Part shown: one piece after another, positions 48,965 through 57,760 of the stretch
Position numbering within the stretch: the stretch's first letter is position 1
Layout of the letters: each line of letters starts with the position of its first letter
Source of the DNA: Paenibacillus auburnensis
GTDB lineage: Bacteria; Bacillota; Bacilli; Paenibacillales; Paenibacillaceae
Reading direction: 5' to 3'
DNA length: 64,000 nucleotides
NCBI RefSeq assembly: GCF_927798115.1
Contig: NZ_CAKMMG010000003.1
Span: forward strand, 124,001 to 188,000
Position numbers and translations under genes: made by a program
Notes under the pieces: generated by a model
What the model saw: the letters and a program-made list of their open reading frames with translations, nothing else
The model's database searches: none
What the model was told of the DNA's origin: nothing

Positions 48965-50443
48965 TCATAGATCCGGAAGGTTACCTGAACGTTTCCCTAC
49001 CCGGTAAGAGGTCGTCACCCCTTCGTAGTTCAACATCATGCTCATCCCCATTGAGCTATGCTCAAGATTATGACAATGTGCCATCCATAATCCGGGATTG
49101 TCGGCTTTTAGGAGTATTTCGTAACGTTCACCTTTCGTAGTCAACAATGTATCAAGATAAACGGGACTGCCCGTCAAAGGAATACCGTTCTTGCTCCACA
49201 CGCGGAAGGAATGACCGTGTATATGAAACGGGTGATCCCCGCCTCCTTCGTTAATGATGGTGATCTGCACGTACTCTCCTTCTCTTACACTCATTGGGGG
49301 AATCTCGTGAAAGGCATGACCATTAATGGTTTTGATGAACATCGATTGGCTAAGTATAAGCTCGTAGCTCCGATCAGGCGTAGGTTTAGCTGAATGATCC
49401 TCCAGTAGCGGTGTTCCATAATCCGTGAAAGAGAACATCCCTTTATTTTCAGCTCGTACCGGCTCTACCCCGCTCCCTAGAGTTATAGGCAGATTCTTCA
49501 TAGAATCGCTATGAACAATAACCTTTGTCCCCTTCGGCAGTTGAATAAGGATGTCGTAACGTTGGCCAGAACCTACAGGAATTAGAGTGTTTTCCAGACT
49601 CCCTGGTTCATGCAAATCATGCCCATCCATCGCAATTACTTTAAACGGAGCGCCGTCGATTGCAAAATGCAAGGTCTCATTCCCTGCATTGGTCAACCGC
49701 AGTTTCACCTGCTCGCCTGCTTTCCCCTCCACAGTTAATCCGCCGGTTGTTCCATTTAACAGCTGGGTGGAGTTTAGATCCTGATAAAATGCATTAACCT
49801 CAATGGATGCGGGCATTTCGCCAGCAGATTTAGGTTCGACGATAAGGGAGCCCACCAGCCCCATTTTAGCCTGTATGGAACTCATCTGATGGGAATGATA
49901 CCAGTACGTTCCCGGCTCAGAGGCGATAAACGTGTAGGTAAATTGTTCTCCAGGCGCTACGGCGTTCTGAGTGACTCCTGCCACACCGTCCTGCGAGCAA
50001 GGAACATTGACGCCATGCCAATGAATTGTCACCCCGTCTTTAATATCCAGATTGCGAAGCTTGACCACAACCCTGTCGCCTTCCTTGACGCGCAGGACCG
50101 GGCCGGGTGATCCCCCGTTGAACGTCCATGCCTCTACCCTCTTACCGTTATCCAGCTGTAAGGAAGTACTAGCAGCCAGAAGTTCGAATTCGCGGGTAGG
50201 CGCTGTTGTCTCCCCGGCAACGATAGATTCGCAAGCTATGCTTTGTTGTACATGATTATGATGATGTCCGGCAGCCGTCATGATCTCACCAGAGGCATGC
50301 TGATGCTGGGCCATATTAATTTCAACAGGCTTCTGAAGCCGGATTTGCCAAAAATAAATGGCAATCAATGCCCCAATCACGATGATCAACAGTGCAGGAA
50401 CTCCAAAGAAAAATACCCGTTTCTTGCTTGTCAGCTTAGACAT
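48965..50443 (-). CDS. Multicopper oxidase (laccase-like, membrane-anchored)
   Basis: This 492-residue enzyme has an N-terminal membrane anchor (about 10-31) and a His-rich spacer (HQHASGEIMTAAGHHHNH). Three cupredoxin domains follow with all copper motifs: HWHGVNVP and YWYHSHQ for the trinuclear site, and HPFHIHGH plus HCHNLEHSSMGM with the type 1 Cys, His and Met ligands. It oxidises phenols or Cu(I) outside the membrane and reduces oxygen to water. The His-rich spacer suggests copper handling. AAGGAG lies upstream of the ATG. A palindromic operator at 50484-50505, shared with the next two genes, suggests a common phenol, drug or copper stress regulon. Confidence 0.95.
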   Translation of the reverse strand: MSKLTSKKRVFFFGVPALLIIVIGALIAIYFWQIRLQKPVEINMAQHQHASGEIMTAAGHHHNHVQQSIACESIVAGETTAPTREFELLAASTSLQLDNGKRVEAWTFNGGSPGPVLRVKEGDRVVVKLRNLDIKDGVTIHWHGVNVPCSQDGVAGVTQNAVAPGEQFTYTFIASEPGTYWYHSHQMSSIQAKMGLVGSLIVEPKSAGEMPASIEVNAFYQDLNSTQLLNGTTGGLTVEGKAGEQVKLRLTNAGNETLHFAIDGAPFKVIAMDGHDLHEPGSLENTLIPVGSGQRYDILIQLPKGTKVIVHSDSMKNLPITLGSGVEPVRAENKGMFSFTDYGTPLLEDHSAKPTPDRSYELILSQSMFIKTINGHAFHEIPPMSVREGEYVQITIINEGGGDHPFHIHGHSFRVWSKNGIPLTGSPVYLDTLLTTKGERYEILLKADNPGLWMAHCHNLEHSSMGMSMMLNYEGVTTSYRVGKRSGNLPDL

Positions 50444-50483
50444 GAGCCATGCTCCTTTTCTAATAGGACTGTGTTTACGATTT

Positions 50484-50505
50484 AGTTACTGATTAATCAA
50501 TAACT
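50484..50505. promoter_or_regulatory. Shared palindromic operator, site A (multicopper oxidase)
   Basis: A near-perfect 22-bp palindrome: arms AGTTA and TAACT around a TGATTAATCA core, with only one non-complementary pair. It lies 41 bases before the oxidase start and overlaps the 3' end of the MFS gene. Related sites at 51974, 52992 and 53033 precede the next two genes. Confidence 0.75.
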
Positions 50506-51932
50506 TCACCATTTGTATGATTTCTTACGATGAGAATGACCAGGATAGCTCCAATAACGGATAGTGCCGCAGCCCCTAAAAAGACCCAGGAGTAGCCTCC
50601 TGTTAACGCCTCCGCCTGTAATGCTCCTCCGCCCAATAAATCTGTTGTACGGATGAAGGATAATGTCGTTAAAACAGCAAGCCCGACAGCTCCGCCGATT
50701 TGCTGGCTCGTATTGACCAGGCCGCTGGCAAGCCCTGCTTCGTTATCTGATACACCGTGAACAGCTAACTCTGTCCCTACAACAAAAGCTCCTCCTAATC
50801 CAATGCCGATCATAAGGGTCGGGGCCAACAGATGCACCGCGAATGTGGCGTTGCTTGGTGTCTGTGCCAGCCAGACAAGCCCTCCTGCCAGCAGGAGCAA
50901 TGAAATAACCAGCGTGTTGCGCATTCCCATTCTTGCTACGACTGCAGGTATGGCGCCGGCAATAATGACTAAGGCACCTGCGAGCGGGAGCTGGGTGAGA
51001 CCCGCCTTCATGGCATCATAATGAAGTACCTGCTGCATATAGACAGAGAGCGCAAAGAATAATCCTGTTGTAGCTCCACCGATAAGCAGCATTGCTAAAT
51101 TCCCGCCAAGTACAAACCGGTTATCGAAGATCGCCAAGGGTAGAAGCGGATGGGATACCCGTTTTTCTATAATGATGAATGCATTAAGAGATACCAATGA
51201 AAGACCTGCCAATCCTAAGGTTACAGGTGATGTCCAACCGCCTTGCTCGATCTGTGAGAGTGCGGCAACAAGGGTTACGATTCCCGCAGTAACCGTAATT
51301 GCACCCGGCATATCCAGGCTTGTGCGTTCCCTCGCAATATCTTTCGAAACCAGAAAGGGAATAGCGGCTATGACGAGAAGCCCGATGGGCACATTTACAT
51401 AAAATACTGCAGGCCAGCCAAACGATGAGGTTAATACTCCGCCTAAAAGCACGCCAGCTGCGCTGCCTATTCCAGCGACAGCGCCCCAGATTCCAAGCGC
51501 CTTGGCGCGGTCGCGCGGATCCATGAACAATTTGGCTACCAAGGCGAGTGCAGCCGGTGCCAGAAGTGCAGCTGAGGCGCCTTGCAATGCCCTTGCTGCA
51601 AGCAGCCATGTACCGGATTGGGCTAATCCCGCAACCCCAGATGCAAGCGAGAATCCAGCAACACCAATTATGAACAGCCTGCGGTGGCCATAACGGTCAG
51701 CCAGTCTTCCTCCCAGCAACAGCAGGCCCCCGAACGGCAGCACATAGGCCGTGATCACCCAGCTGAGCATATTTGTGTTCATTTGAAGATCTGTTCCAAG
51801 GGACGGAAGGGCAATATTGACAATAGATGCATCCAATACGACTAGAAATTGGGCAAGTGAAAGCACGATAAGCGCCCACCAGCGAAGCGGAAATACTTGT
51901 TGAATAGACGGATTTTGATAAACGGTACTCAT
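50493..51932 (-). CDS. MFS drug efflux transporter, DHA2 family (14 TM)
   Basis: This is a 479-residue pump with 14 predicted helices. Motif A is LLLGGRLADRYGHRRLF (about 74-90), and GIWGAVAGIGSAAGVLLGG (about 148-166) is a motif-C-like segment. It is a proton-driven exporter of drugs or quinone-like compounds. The start ATG at 51932 follows AAAGGAGAG. The operator at 51974-51995 is 42 bases upstream. Its stop overlaps the operator of the oxidase gene, so this gene and the oxidase have separate promoters under the same control. Confidence 0.95.
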   Translation of the reverse strand: MSTVYQNPSIQQVFPLRWWALIVLSLAQFLVVLDASIVNIALPSLGTDLQMNTNMLSWVITAYVLPFGGLLLLGGRLADRYGHRRLFIIGVAGFSLASGVAGLAQSGTWLLAARALQGASAALLAPAALALVAKLFMDPRDRAKALGIWGAVAGIGSAAGVLLGGVLTSSFGWPAVFYVNVPIGLLVIAAIPFLVSKDIARERTSLDMPGAITVTAGIVTLVAALSQIEQGGWTSPVTLGLAGLSLVSLNAFIIIEKRVSHPLLPLAIFDNRFVLGGNLAMLLIGGATTGLFFALSVYMQQVLHYDAMKAGLTQLPLAGALVIIAGAIPAVVARMGMRNTLVISLLLLAGGLVWLAQTPSNATFAVHLLAPTLMIGIGLGGAFVVGTELAVHGVSDNEAGLASGLVNTSQQIGGAVGLAVLTTLSFIRTTDLLGGGALQAEALTGGYSWVFLGAAALSVIGAILVILIVRNHTNGEVID

Positions 51933-51973
51933 AAGGCAACTCTCCTTTAATGGTTTTGTTTATAATTCGAATT

Positions 51974-51995
51974 TGTGAGTAATCAATCAATAACT
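51974..51995. promoter_or_regulatory. Shared palindromic operator, site B (MFS pump)
   Basis: Matches site A at 17 of 22 positions; the ATCAATAACT arm is fully conserved, the other arm is weaker (GTGAGTAATC). It is 42 bases before the MFS start codon, the same distance as site A from its gene. Confidence 0.6.
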
Positions 51996-52008
51996 AATTT
52001 ACAATAGC

Positions 52009-52965
52009 TTACATACTCTTTTGTAAGGCCAGGACAGTGGAAGTAATCCCCTCTTGGAACGGTGTTACGGTGATGGGGCCGATTAACCGTTTGTATTTTT
52101 CTCCGCTTAGCGTCAAAGGATCCTCAGTTAAATACAGCATCTCGACCACTTCTTTCATGACAGGTACAAACATGCCCAGCAGGGATAAGCCTAGCTTTTT
52201 CATTGGAATGACCGGCTTCACCTGGCCGCTTGCCGTTTGAGCAATCCGTACGATCTCCCGGCCCGATAAGAGCCCGGCTCCCGGGATATTCCAGTTCTGG
52301 CCGTACGCGAAGTCTTTGCCTGCCAGATTGGTAATCATAGCCGCCGCATCCGGTAAATAGATGAATTCACGAGGGACCTTCATGTTCCCCACGAAAAATG
52401 CCATTTTCCCGGCAGCGATTGCTTCCAGAGTTGAACCTAGATACGAAGCTTCATTAGCCGTCGGTCCATAATAATCGGGCAAGCGGACTATCATGACTTT
52501 CGCCTTACTCCACCGCTTGCTGAACAACATCTTTTCATAGTCCAAGCGGATTTTTCCTTTTTTCGTATGAGGCTGCTTGGGATGTTCTTCTGTAACAAGA
52601 TCCATCTGTTTTCTCCCGTAAGGGTAGATCCCGTCAATCGCTACCACTTTGACCGCTAGCCGTTCTGCCGCCTCCATTACAGATTCACCCAGCGGGATCA
52701 GTTTGCTTACCATTTCGTGATAGGGTACGTTCGCACAATGGAATAATACCTCTGCGCCGCCTGCTTGAGCTATAATGTCGTCAGGGTTCATGGCGTCTCC
52801 AACAGCAATCGTCAAATGCGCAGGATTTCCAAGGGTTGCAGCGAACCGTTCCAGTTTCGAACGTGAACGCCCAAATGCAATAGTACTTATCCCCCGTTTC
52901 ACCAATTCTTCCGTGATTGCTGCTCCCGTCCCGCCCGTTGCTCCAATTACAATCGCTTTTTTCAT
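52009..52965 (-). CDS. NAD(P)-binding oxidoreductase, extended/atypical SDR (NmrA-like)
   Basis: This 318-residue protein has an N-terminal Rossmann motif VIGATGGTGAAI (about 6-17). The NADP-discriminating IAFGRSRSKLERFA, the strand GGAEVLFHCANVPYHEM and a C-terminal substrate domain follow the extended SDR/NmrA pattern. The Tyr-x-x-x-Lys pair is not clear (HTKKGKIRLDYEKML gives YEKM), so catalysis is uncertain. The start is ATG 52965, 8 bases after GAGGG; earlier in-frame ATGs at 52971 and beyond lie within or before that site. It stands under two copies of the shared operator (52992, 53033). Confidence 0.85.
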   Translation of the reverse strand: MKKAIVIGATGGTGAAITEELVKRGISTIAFGRSRSKLERFAATLGNPAHLTIAVGDAMNPDDIIAQAGGAEVLFHCANVPYHEMVSKLIPLGESVMEAAERLAVKVVAIDGIYPYGRKQMDLVTEEHPKQPHTKKGKIRLDYEKMLFSKRWSKAKVMIVRLPDYYGPTANEASYLGSTLEAIAAGKMAFFVGNMKVPREFIYLPDAAAMITNLAGKDFAYGQNWNIPGAGLLSGREIVRIAQTASGQVKPVIPMKKLGLSLLGMFVPVMKEVVEMLYLTEDPLTLSGEKYKRLIGPITVTPFQEGITSTVLALQKSM

Positions 52966-52991
52966 TTTCATTACCCTCATTTCATTTGGTT

Positions 52992-53054
52992 TGTTATTGA
53001 CCAATCACTAACTTAACCAGATCATACCAGCACGTTAGTGATTAGTCAATAACT
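52992..53054. promoter_or_regulatory. Double palindromic operator, sites C and D
   Basis: Two copies of the shared operator face each other: 52992-53013 (minus orientation, 18/22 to site A) and 53033-53054 (plus orientation, 19/22). Their inner 19 bases (52994-53012, 53034-53052) form a long inverted repeat with one mismatch and a 21-base spacer. They begin 27 bases before the oxidoreductase start. Confidence 0.75.
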
Positions 53055-53098
53055 AAATTTAAATTTTAAAGTGATTTTAAAGGAACCAGATATCAAAT

Positions 53099-53140
53099 AA
53101 GGCAGCAATGACATTCCTAATGGAAATGCATTGCTGCCTT
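53099..53140 (-). terminator. Terminator of the esterase/DUF3237 operon
   Basis: A 12-bp stem (53099-53110 with 53129-53140) with a second small stem inside. It lies 40 bases after the DUF3237 gene stop. Confidence 0.75.
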
Positions 53141-53179
53141 CTCGCCAAATCAATCTATTCATGTTCACAACGGCAATCT

Positions 53180-53599
53180 TTATACTGCCCTGTATATTTT
53201 TATATCTATCCCTGACTCAGTTGAATGTCCTTCCCCGACAAAGATACCGCTATTTAAGAAAGACAATGCTTTACTATCCGTAATCATTTTGGGTGACGTG
53301 CGGAACAGACAGGTCTTCAGCTCTTTATGGATATCCCCGTTATTTTCGATGTGAATTTTGCAGGGCTGCCCGGTATAGTCCTTTCCCTCCAGCATATACC
53401 TGGCCGACAGACTATGCCGGTCGCCGGATCTCCCAATGATCTGAGTGTCCACCCCGCCATCAAGAACTATTCCTTCGAAATATTTTCCCGTCACGGTGCC
53501 GGTGAAAGAAATCATGACTACGGAATCATTGTCGTTATTGCGTAATTCGGTCGACTTCTCTATTTGCACATGTACAGTGAGCACTTCCTCAAATTCCAT
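53180..53599 (-). CDS. DUF3237-family protein
   Basis: This 139-residue protein has the DUF3237 beta-barrel pattern: EEVLTVHVQIEKSTELRN at the start, GKYFEGIVLDGGVDTQII, LSARYMLEGKDYTGQPCKIH and the C-terminal IFVGEGHSTESGIDIKIYRA. Function in the family is unknown; a small-molecule binding barrel is assumed. No signal peptide. GAGGAGGG precedes the ATG. It is 11 bases downstream of the esterase gene, so the two are one operon, perhaps acting on the same ester or its product. Confidence 0.85.
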   Translation of the reverse strand: MEFEEVLTVHVQIEKSTELRNNDNDSVVMISFTGTVTGKYFEGIVLDGGVDTQIIGRSGDRHSLSARYMLEGKDYTGQPCKIHIENNGDIHKELKTCLFRTSPKMITDSKALSFLNSGIFVGEGHSTESGIDIKIYRAV

Positions 53600-53610
53600 G
53601 TGATCCCTCC

Positions 53611-54510
53611 TCAGCGTGGCCGGTTTAAGTGAGCAGATAAAAATTTAGCTGTAATGTCTAGCACCTGAGGACTCCAGAAGCCTGGCCCGTGATCCGCGCC
53701 TGCCACCTTATAGAATAATACGTTCTGTCCATGCGCTTTCAAAGCTTTATACATCTCTATACTCTGATTAATATGTACAATATGATCACTGTCTCCATGC
53801 ACGATCAGAAACGGCGGAAGCGCTTTAGATAAATCCTGATGAATAGGGCTCGCCTTCTTCGCCAATTCTGTATGTTCCTTTACGGATCCGCCAATCAACA
53901 AGCCTTCCGGAGAGTCGGCTGCATCGTGGTCAAGGATATTATTATACTTCCCTAAGGTCAGCAGGTCCGAGACCCCGTAATAGTCGATGACTGCGCTAAC
54001 TTCGTCTGACTGTTCACTGTATAGACCGTTATCGTACTCGCCCATGGTAAGTCCAGTCATCAATGAAAGATGTCCGCCGGACGAATCTCCCCATACCGCT
54101 ACACGGTCCGTATCAACCCCATACTCCTCAGCATGTTTACGCATATACCGGATTGCACATTTCACATCTTCAACTGCTGCCGGGAAGGGTGCGATGTCGG
54201 TGTCCCGAATTTCAACGCTGGCTATCACGTACCCTTTTGCTGCAATGTGAGAGAGGTTCGGAAGACCGGAGTATACATCTTGTTTTCTCCATGCAGAACC
54301 TTGGATAAAGACGACTAGAGGAAACTTATAGCCGCTGCGGGATGGCATGATAATCTGCAGTTTTCTTTCCAACTCGCCGTAGGTTGCGTAAACTACATCA
54401 GGACGGTAAGTACAAGAATAATAGGACCCTCCTTCCGCAAAATCCCCATACAGAATCTGTGTTCCTTCGGGGGTTTCATTGGCTGCGATATCCGCTGCTT
54501 TCTGATCCAC
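53611..54510 (-). CDS. Alpha/beta-hydrolase, esterase (BD-FAE/HSL-like)
   Basis: This 299-residue cytoplasmic esterase has the oxyanion segment PLVVFIQGSAWRKQD (about 63-77), nucleophile motif VAVWGDSSGGHLSL (Ser about 142), an Asp in FLIVHGDSDHIV, and the catalytic His in VAGADHGPGFW. It groups by pattern with BD-FAE-type feruloyl/acetyl-xylan esterases and hormone-sensitive-lipase-like enzymes. The start is GTG 54510, 9 bases after AAGGAG; the TTG at 54519 directly touches that site. The adjacent DUF3237 gene completes the operon. The gap 54511-54630 has no recognisable feature. Confidence 0.85.
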   Translation of the reverse strand: MDQKAADIAANETPEGTQILYGDFAEGGSYYSCTYRPDVVYATYGELERKLQIIMPSRSGYKFPLVVFIQGSAWRKQDVYSGLPNLSHIAAKGYVIASVEIRDTDIAPFPAAVEDVKCAIRYMRKHAEEYGVDTDRVAVWGDSSGGHLSLMTGLTMGEYDNGLYSEQSDEVSAVIDYYGVSDLLTLGKYNNILDHDAADSPEGLLIGGSVKEHTELAKKASPIHQDLSKALPPFLIVHGDSDHIVHINQSIEMYKALKAHGQNVLFYKVAGADHGPGFWSPQVLDITAKFLSAHLNRPR

Positions 54511-54630
54511 TGTTAACAACTCCTTGTATATAAAAAGTAGCCTTACCAGATTCTTCTTACAACAAATATACTATCATATTTAGGTTTAAAAAAGCATGCA
54601 GCGCTGTACGGCTCCAGCATCCGGCTCTTC

Positions 54631-55665
54631 CTAATATTTACGGTACTCCACTTCTTTAGCAGCCAGTTCCTGAGTGAAAATATCCTCGGGGGTGACCATC
54701 CTTTTGGGTAGGGTTCTCCCGGCCATGATTTCTTTTACAGCCTGCATCAGCAGAGGGCCAAGCAGCGGATTACACTCCACAACCGCATTAATATTCCCGT
54801 CAACCATCTGCTCGAATGCGCGCCGGGTGCCGTCTACAGAAATGATGATGATATCGCTGCCCGGCTTCAACCCAGCCTCCTTGATCGCCTCTACTGCACC
54901 TATTGCCATATCATCATTGTGGGAGAACAGCACCTGAGGCCACTTCTCTTTAGGCTGCTGCAAAAACTCCCTCATGACCTCCCGGCCACGTTTCTGAGTA
55001 AAGTCTGCCGGTTTCGTCTGAGTGATTTGATAATTACCATTTGCTTCAATGGTCTTCCGGAAACCTAATCCACGGTCGATAGAAGGGGTGGATCCCACGG
55101 TTCCCTGCAGCTCAGCGATTTGAATGATACCGGAGTGATGGCGCATTCGATCCATCATATATTTGGCTGCCTTCACACCTTCTTCATAAAAGTCGGATCC
55201 GATAAAAGTAATGTAGAGCGAGCTGTCCTCCACGTTCACAGACCGGTCCAAGATAATGACCGGTATACCGGCCTCCCTGGTTTCCTCAAGAATAGCCTCC
55301 CAGCCCGTCTGCACTACAGGTGCAATAGCAATCATATCCACATCCCTGCGGATGAAAGAGCGGATCGCCTCAAACTGTTTGTTCTGATCCTGTTCAGCAT
55401 TCGTCATAAGCAGCGTTATTCCAGCTTCTGCGGCCGCCTCCTTGATAGAGGCCGTATTTGCCTCCCTCCAAGTACTCTCTGAGCCAAGCTGGGAGAATCC
55501 CAGGATAATAGGCTTCATGGGATTCGGCTCGCCAGGAGGTTCGTAACCAGTAATTAAAGGGGAAACGGGCGGAGGAGCTGTAGGCAGGGAATGCTCCCCA
55601 CTGCTTATGGAGCAGCCGGACATGAGCAGCAACCCCAAAATCAGACACCATTTTACCAGTTTCAT
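54631..55665 (-). CDS. Second sugar-binding lipoprotein, YtfQ-like
   Basis: This 344-residue periplasmic-binding-protein type I lipoprotein has a signal peptide ending MSGC (Cys about 18), a Pro-rich linker, then ILGFSQLGSESTWREANT, IAIAPVVQTGWE, VIILDRSVNVEDSS, LFSHNDDMAIGAVEAIKEAG and IISVDGTRRAFEQMVDG. These are the YtfQ-type (galactofuranose-binding) landmarks, closely matching the lipoprotein at 59364. It is the last gene of the transporter cluster, after an internal terminator-like hairpin, and may widen substrate range or feed a sensor. CAGGAGGG precedes the ATG. Confidence 0.88.
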   Translation of the reverse strand: MKLVKWCLILGLLLMSGCSISSGEHSLPTAPPPVSPLITGYEPPGEPNPMKPIILGFSQLGSESTWREANTASIKEAAAEAGITLLMTNAEQDQNKQFEAIRSFIRRDVDMIAIAPVVQTGWEAILEETREAGIPVIILDRSVNVEDSSLYITFIGSDFYEEGVKAAKYMMDRMRHHSGIIQIAELQGTVGSTPSIDRGLGFRKTIEANGNYQITQTKPADFTQKRGREVMREFLQQPKEKWPQVLFSHNDDMAIGAVEAIKEAGLKPGSDIIIISVDGTRRAFEQMVDGNINAVVECNPLLGPLLMQAVKEIMAGRTLPKRMVTPEDIFTQELAAKEVEYRKY

Positions 55666-55710
55666 GGATGACCCTCCTGTGTGGTAGCGATTTCATATAA
55701 CATAACAAAA

Positions 55711-55741
55711 CATTGGGAAACAGACGAACCGTCTCCCAATG
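55711..55741 (-). terminator. Partial terminator between yjfF-like and second binding-protein genes
   Basis: On the minus strand TCCCAATG/CATTGGGA arms with an inner GACGG-TTCG loop region are followed by UUUUGUUAUG. It would let only part of the transcripts reach the second binding-protein gene. Confidence 0.65.
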
Positions 55742-55754
55742 CATATATTCCCTG

Positions 55755-56723
55755 TTATTGTTTCAGTGAAGAACGGTTCGCGCTTAATACCCGCTGCAGA
55801 AGGATGAATACGAACAGCAGCAGGCCGATGACAATTTTGGTCCACCAGGAACTCAATGTACCTTCAAAACTGATGATCGTTTGAATTACACCTTGAATGA
55901 GTACCCCGAAAAAGGTTCCAAGTACATATCCTACACCGCCGGTGAGCAGCGTGCCTCCAATAACTACGGCGGCAATCGTATCAAGCTCAAAGCCTACCGC
56001 ATGAAGCCCATATCCTGACAGCATATAAAAAGTAAACACAATGCCAGCAAGTGCAGAACATAATCCGCTTAAAGTATAAACTAAAACTTTAGTGCGTGCT
56101 ACAGGAAGTCCCATCAGCAGCGAGGATTGCTCACTGCCTCCCAGCGCATATACATTGCGTCCGAAACGGGTATAGTGGGCGATGAAGATCGCTAAAGCTG
56201 CAATGATTAAGGCGATAATGGCACTGATCGAGATGAAGCTTCCGCCCGGCAATGCAATTTTGGTCTGTGCTACAGAGGTGTAGAACGGATTATCGATCGT
56301 TATTGTATCAATACTAATCACATAACATAGCCCTCTGGCCATAAACATCCCTGCCAACGTCACGATGAACGGCTGAATTTTGAAATAATGAATAATGGCG
56401 CCCATCCCGCATCCAAATGCAGCCCCCATCAGCAGTACCAGTGGTATAACAACCGCGGGCGACCAGCCATGCTGCTGTACTAGGCTGGCAGAAACCATGG
56501 TGGAGAGTGCGATAATAGACCCGACAGACAGATCGATCCCGCCCGATAGAATGACAAACGACATTCCAACGGCTGTAATAAGCAGAAACGCATTGTCTAT
56601 AAGCAGGTTCATCAATACCTGTAGCGAGAAGAAGCCGGTATACCGGAAGGAGCCCGCGGTGAACATCAGAAGGAATAATAGAATCGTTACAACAATAGGT
56701 ATATATTTGCGGTTAAGAGACAT
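55755..56723 (-). CDS. yjfF: Sugar ABC transporter permease, YjfF-like
   Basis: This 322-residue permease of the CUT2/RbsC class has about 9 helices. The conserved segment GGIDLSVGSIIALSTMVSA (about 60-78), GMFMARGLCYVI and DTIAAVVIGGTLLTGGVGYV (about 242-261) mark it as the YjfF partner. It forms a heterodimeric channel with the YtfT-like protein, which overlaps its start by 11 bases. AAGGAGAG lies 8 bases before the ATG. Confidence 0.92.
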   Translation of the reverse strand: MSLNRKYIPIVVTILLFLLMFTAGSFRYTGFFSLQVLMNLLIDNAFLLITAVGMSFVILSGGIDLSVGSIIALSTMVSASLVQQHGWSPAVVIPLVLLMGAAFGCGMGAIIHYFKIQPFIVTLAGMFMARGLCYVISIDTITIDNPFYTSVAQTKIALPGGSFISISAIIALIIAALAIFIAHYTRFGRNVYALGGSEQSSLLMGLPVARTKVLVYTLSGLCSALAGIVFTFYMLSGYGLHAVGFELDTIAAVVIGGTLLTGGVGYVLGTFFGVLIQGVIQTIISFEGTLSSWWTKIVIGLLLFVFILLQRVLSANRSSLKQ

Positions 56724-57753
56724 GACGGATACTCTCCTTTTCTCCGGGATAATGGCGCGTCTTCCAGCGGTAGAAAATAGCGGCCCGGAAACTGTCAGAC
56801 TGAATCAGGCAGACAGCAAGAACAACAAACGATTTAACAACAAGCGTGATTTCCGGTGGTACACCGATCATATAGATCGTAGTAGTCAGTGTCTGGATAA
56901 TCAGCGCACCAATTACCGTTCCTGTAAGATAGAAACGTCCACCGTTCAGGGAGGTTCCTCCAATCACGACGGCCAGGATCGCATCAAGCTCATACCATAG
57001 CCCCGCATTGTTACCATCGGCACTCGAGACATTGGAGCTGAGTATCAGTCCGGCAATCCCTGCGCACACCCCGCAGAATACATAGACCGATAGAATGACC
57101 CAATTTGCCCGGATACCCGCCATAAGGCTTGCCGTCGGATTGCATCCGACCGACTCAATGAACAAGCCCAGTGATGTTTTGCGGGTAAGCAGCAAGGCGA
57201 CAATCAGCATCAGGACTACTACAAAAATAGAAAACGGCAGTGTGGCCAGCGCCCCCGAGCCAATGTAGGAGTATTTGCTGCTGCTAACTGTTATAATCTG
57301 CCCTCCGGTCACTAACTGGGCGATTCCGCGTCCGGCAACCATTAGAATCAGTGTAGCGATAATCGGCTGAATTCCGGCTACCGAGACCAGCAGACCGTTC
57401 CACGCCCCGAGGAGGACCGACAGTCCGACGGCAAGCAAAATTGAAATTACAATCAGTCCGAGCGCATTCTGGTCTGTGCCTTTACTGATTGTCAGGCAGG
57501 CAAGTGCACCTGAGATGGCGACGATAGAACCTACCGACAGGTCGATGCCTTTGGTAGCCACGACAAGTGTCATCCCGATGGCCACCAGTATCAGCGGGGC
57601 ACCGAAATTAAGAATATCTATCAGACTGCCGTATAGATGTCCATCATGCATTGTGATTGAAAAGAAATCCGGCGAATAGAACAGATTGAACAGCAGCAAT
57701 GCAGCCAGGATACAAAGCGGCCAGAATAGATGATGCTTGTATAGTTTTCCCAT
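56713..57753 (-). CDS. ytfT: Sugar ABC transporter permease, YtfT-like
   Basis: This 346-residue CUT2 permease has the segment ATKGIDLSVGSIVAISGALA (about 60-79), ILMVAGRGIAQLVTGGQIIT and DAILAVVIGGTSLNGGRFYL (about 255-274). It is the YtfT partner of the YjfF-like protein. The start is uncertain: ATG 57753 (chosen, 7 bases after the ATPase stop) or TTG 57774, which would overlap the ATPase gene. The ribosome site is poor for both, which fits translational coupling to the ATPase gene. Confidence 0.92.
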   Translation of the reverse strand: MGKLYKHHLFWPLCILAALLLFNLFYSPDFFSITMHDGHLYGSLIDILNFGAPLILVAIGMTLVVATKGIDLSVGSIVAISGALACLTISKGTDQNALGLIVISILLAVGLSVLLGAWNGLLVSVAGIQPIIATLILMVAGRGIAQLVTGGQIITVSSSKYSYIGSGALATLPFSIFVVVLMLIVALLLTRKTSLGLFIESVGCNPTASLMAGIRANWVILSVYVFCGVCAGIAGLILSSNVSSADGNNAGLWYELDAILAVVIGGTSLNGGRFYLTGTVIGALIIQTLTTTIYMIGVPPEITLVVKSFVVLAVCLIQSDSFRAAIFYRWKTRHYPGEKESIRHVS

Positions 57754-57760
57754 TCCCGTT

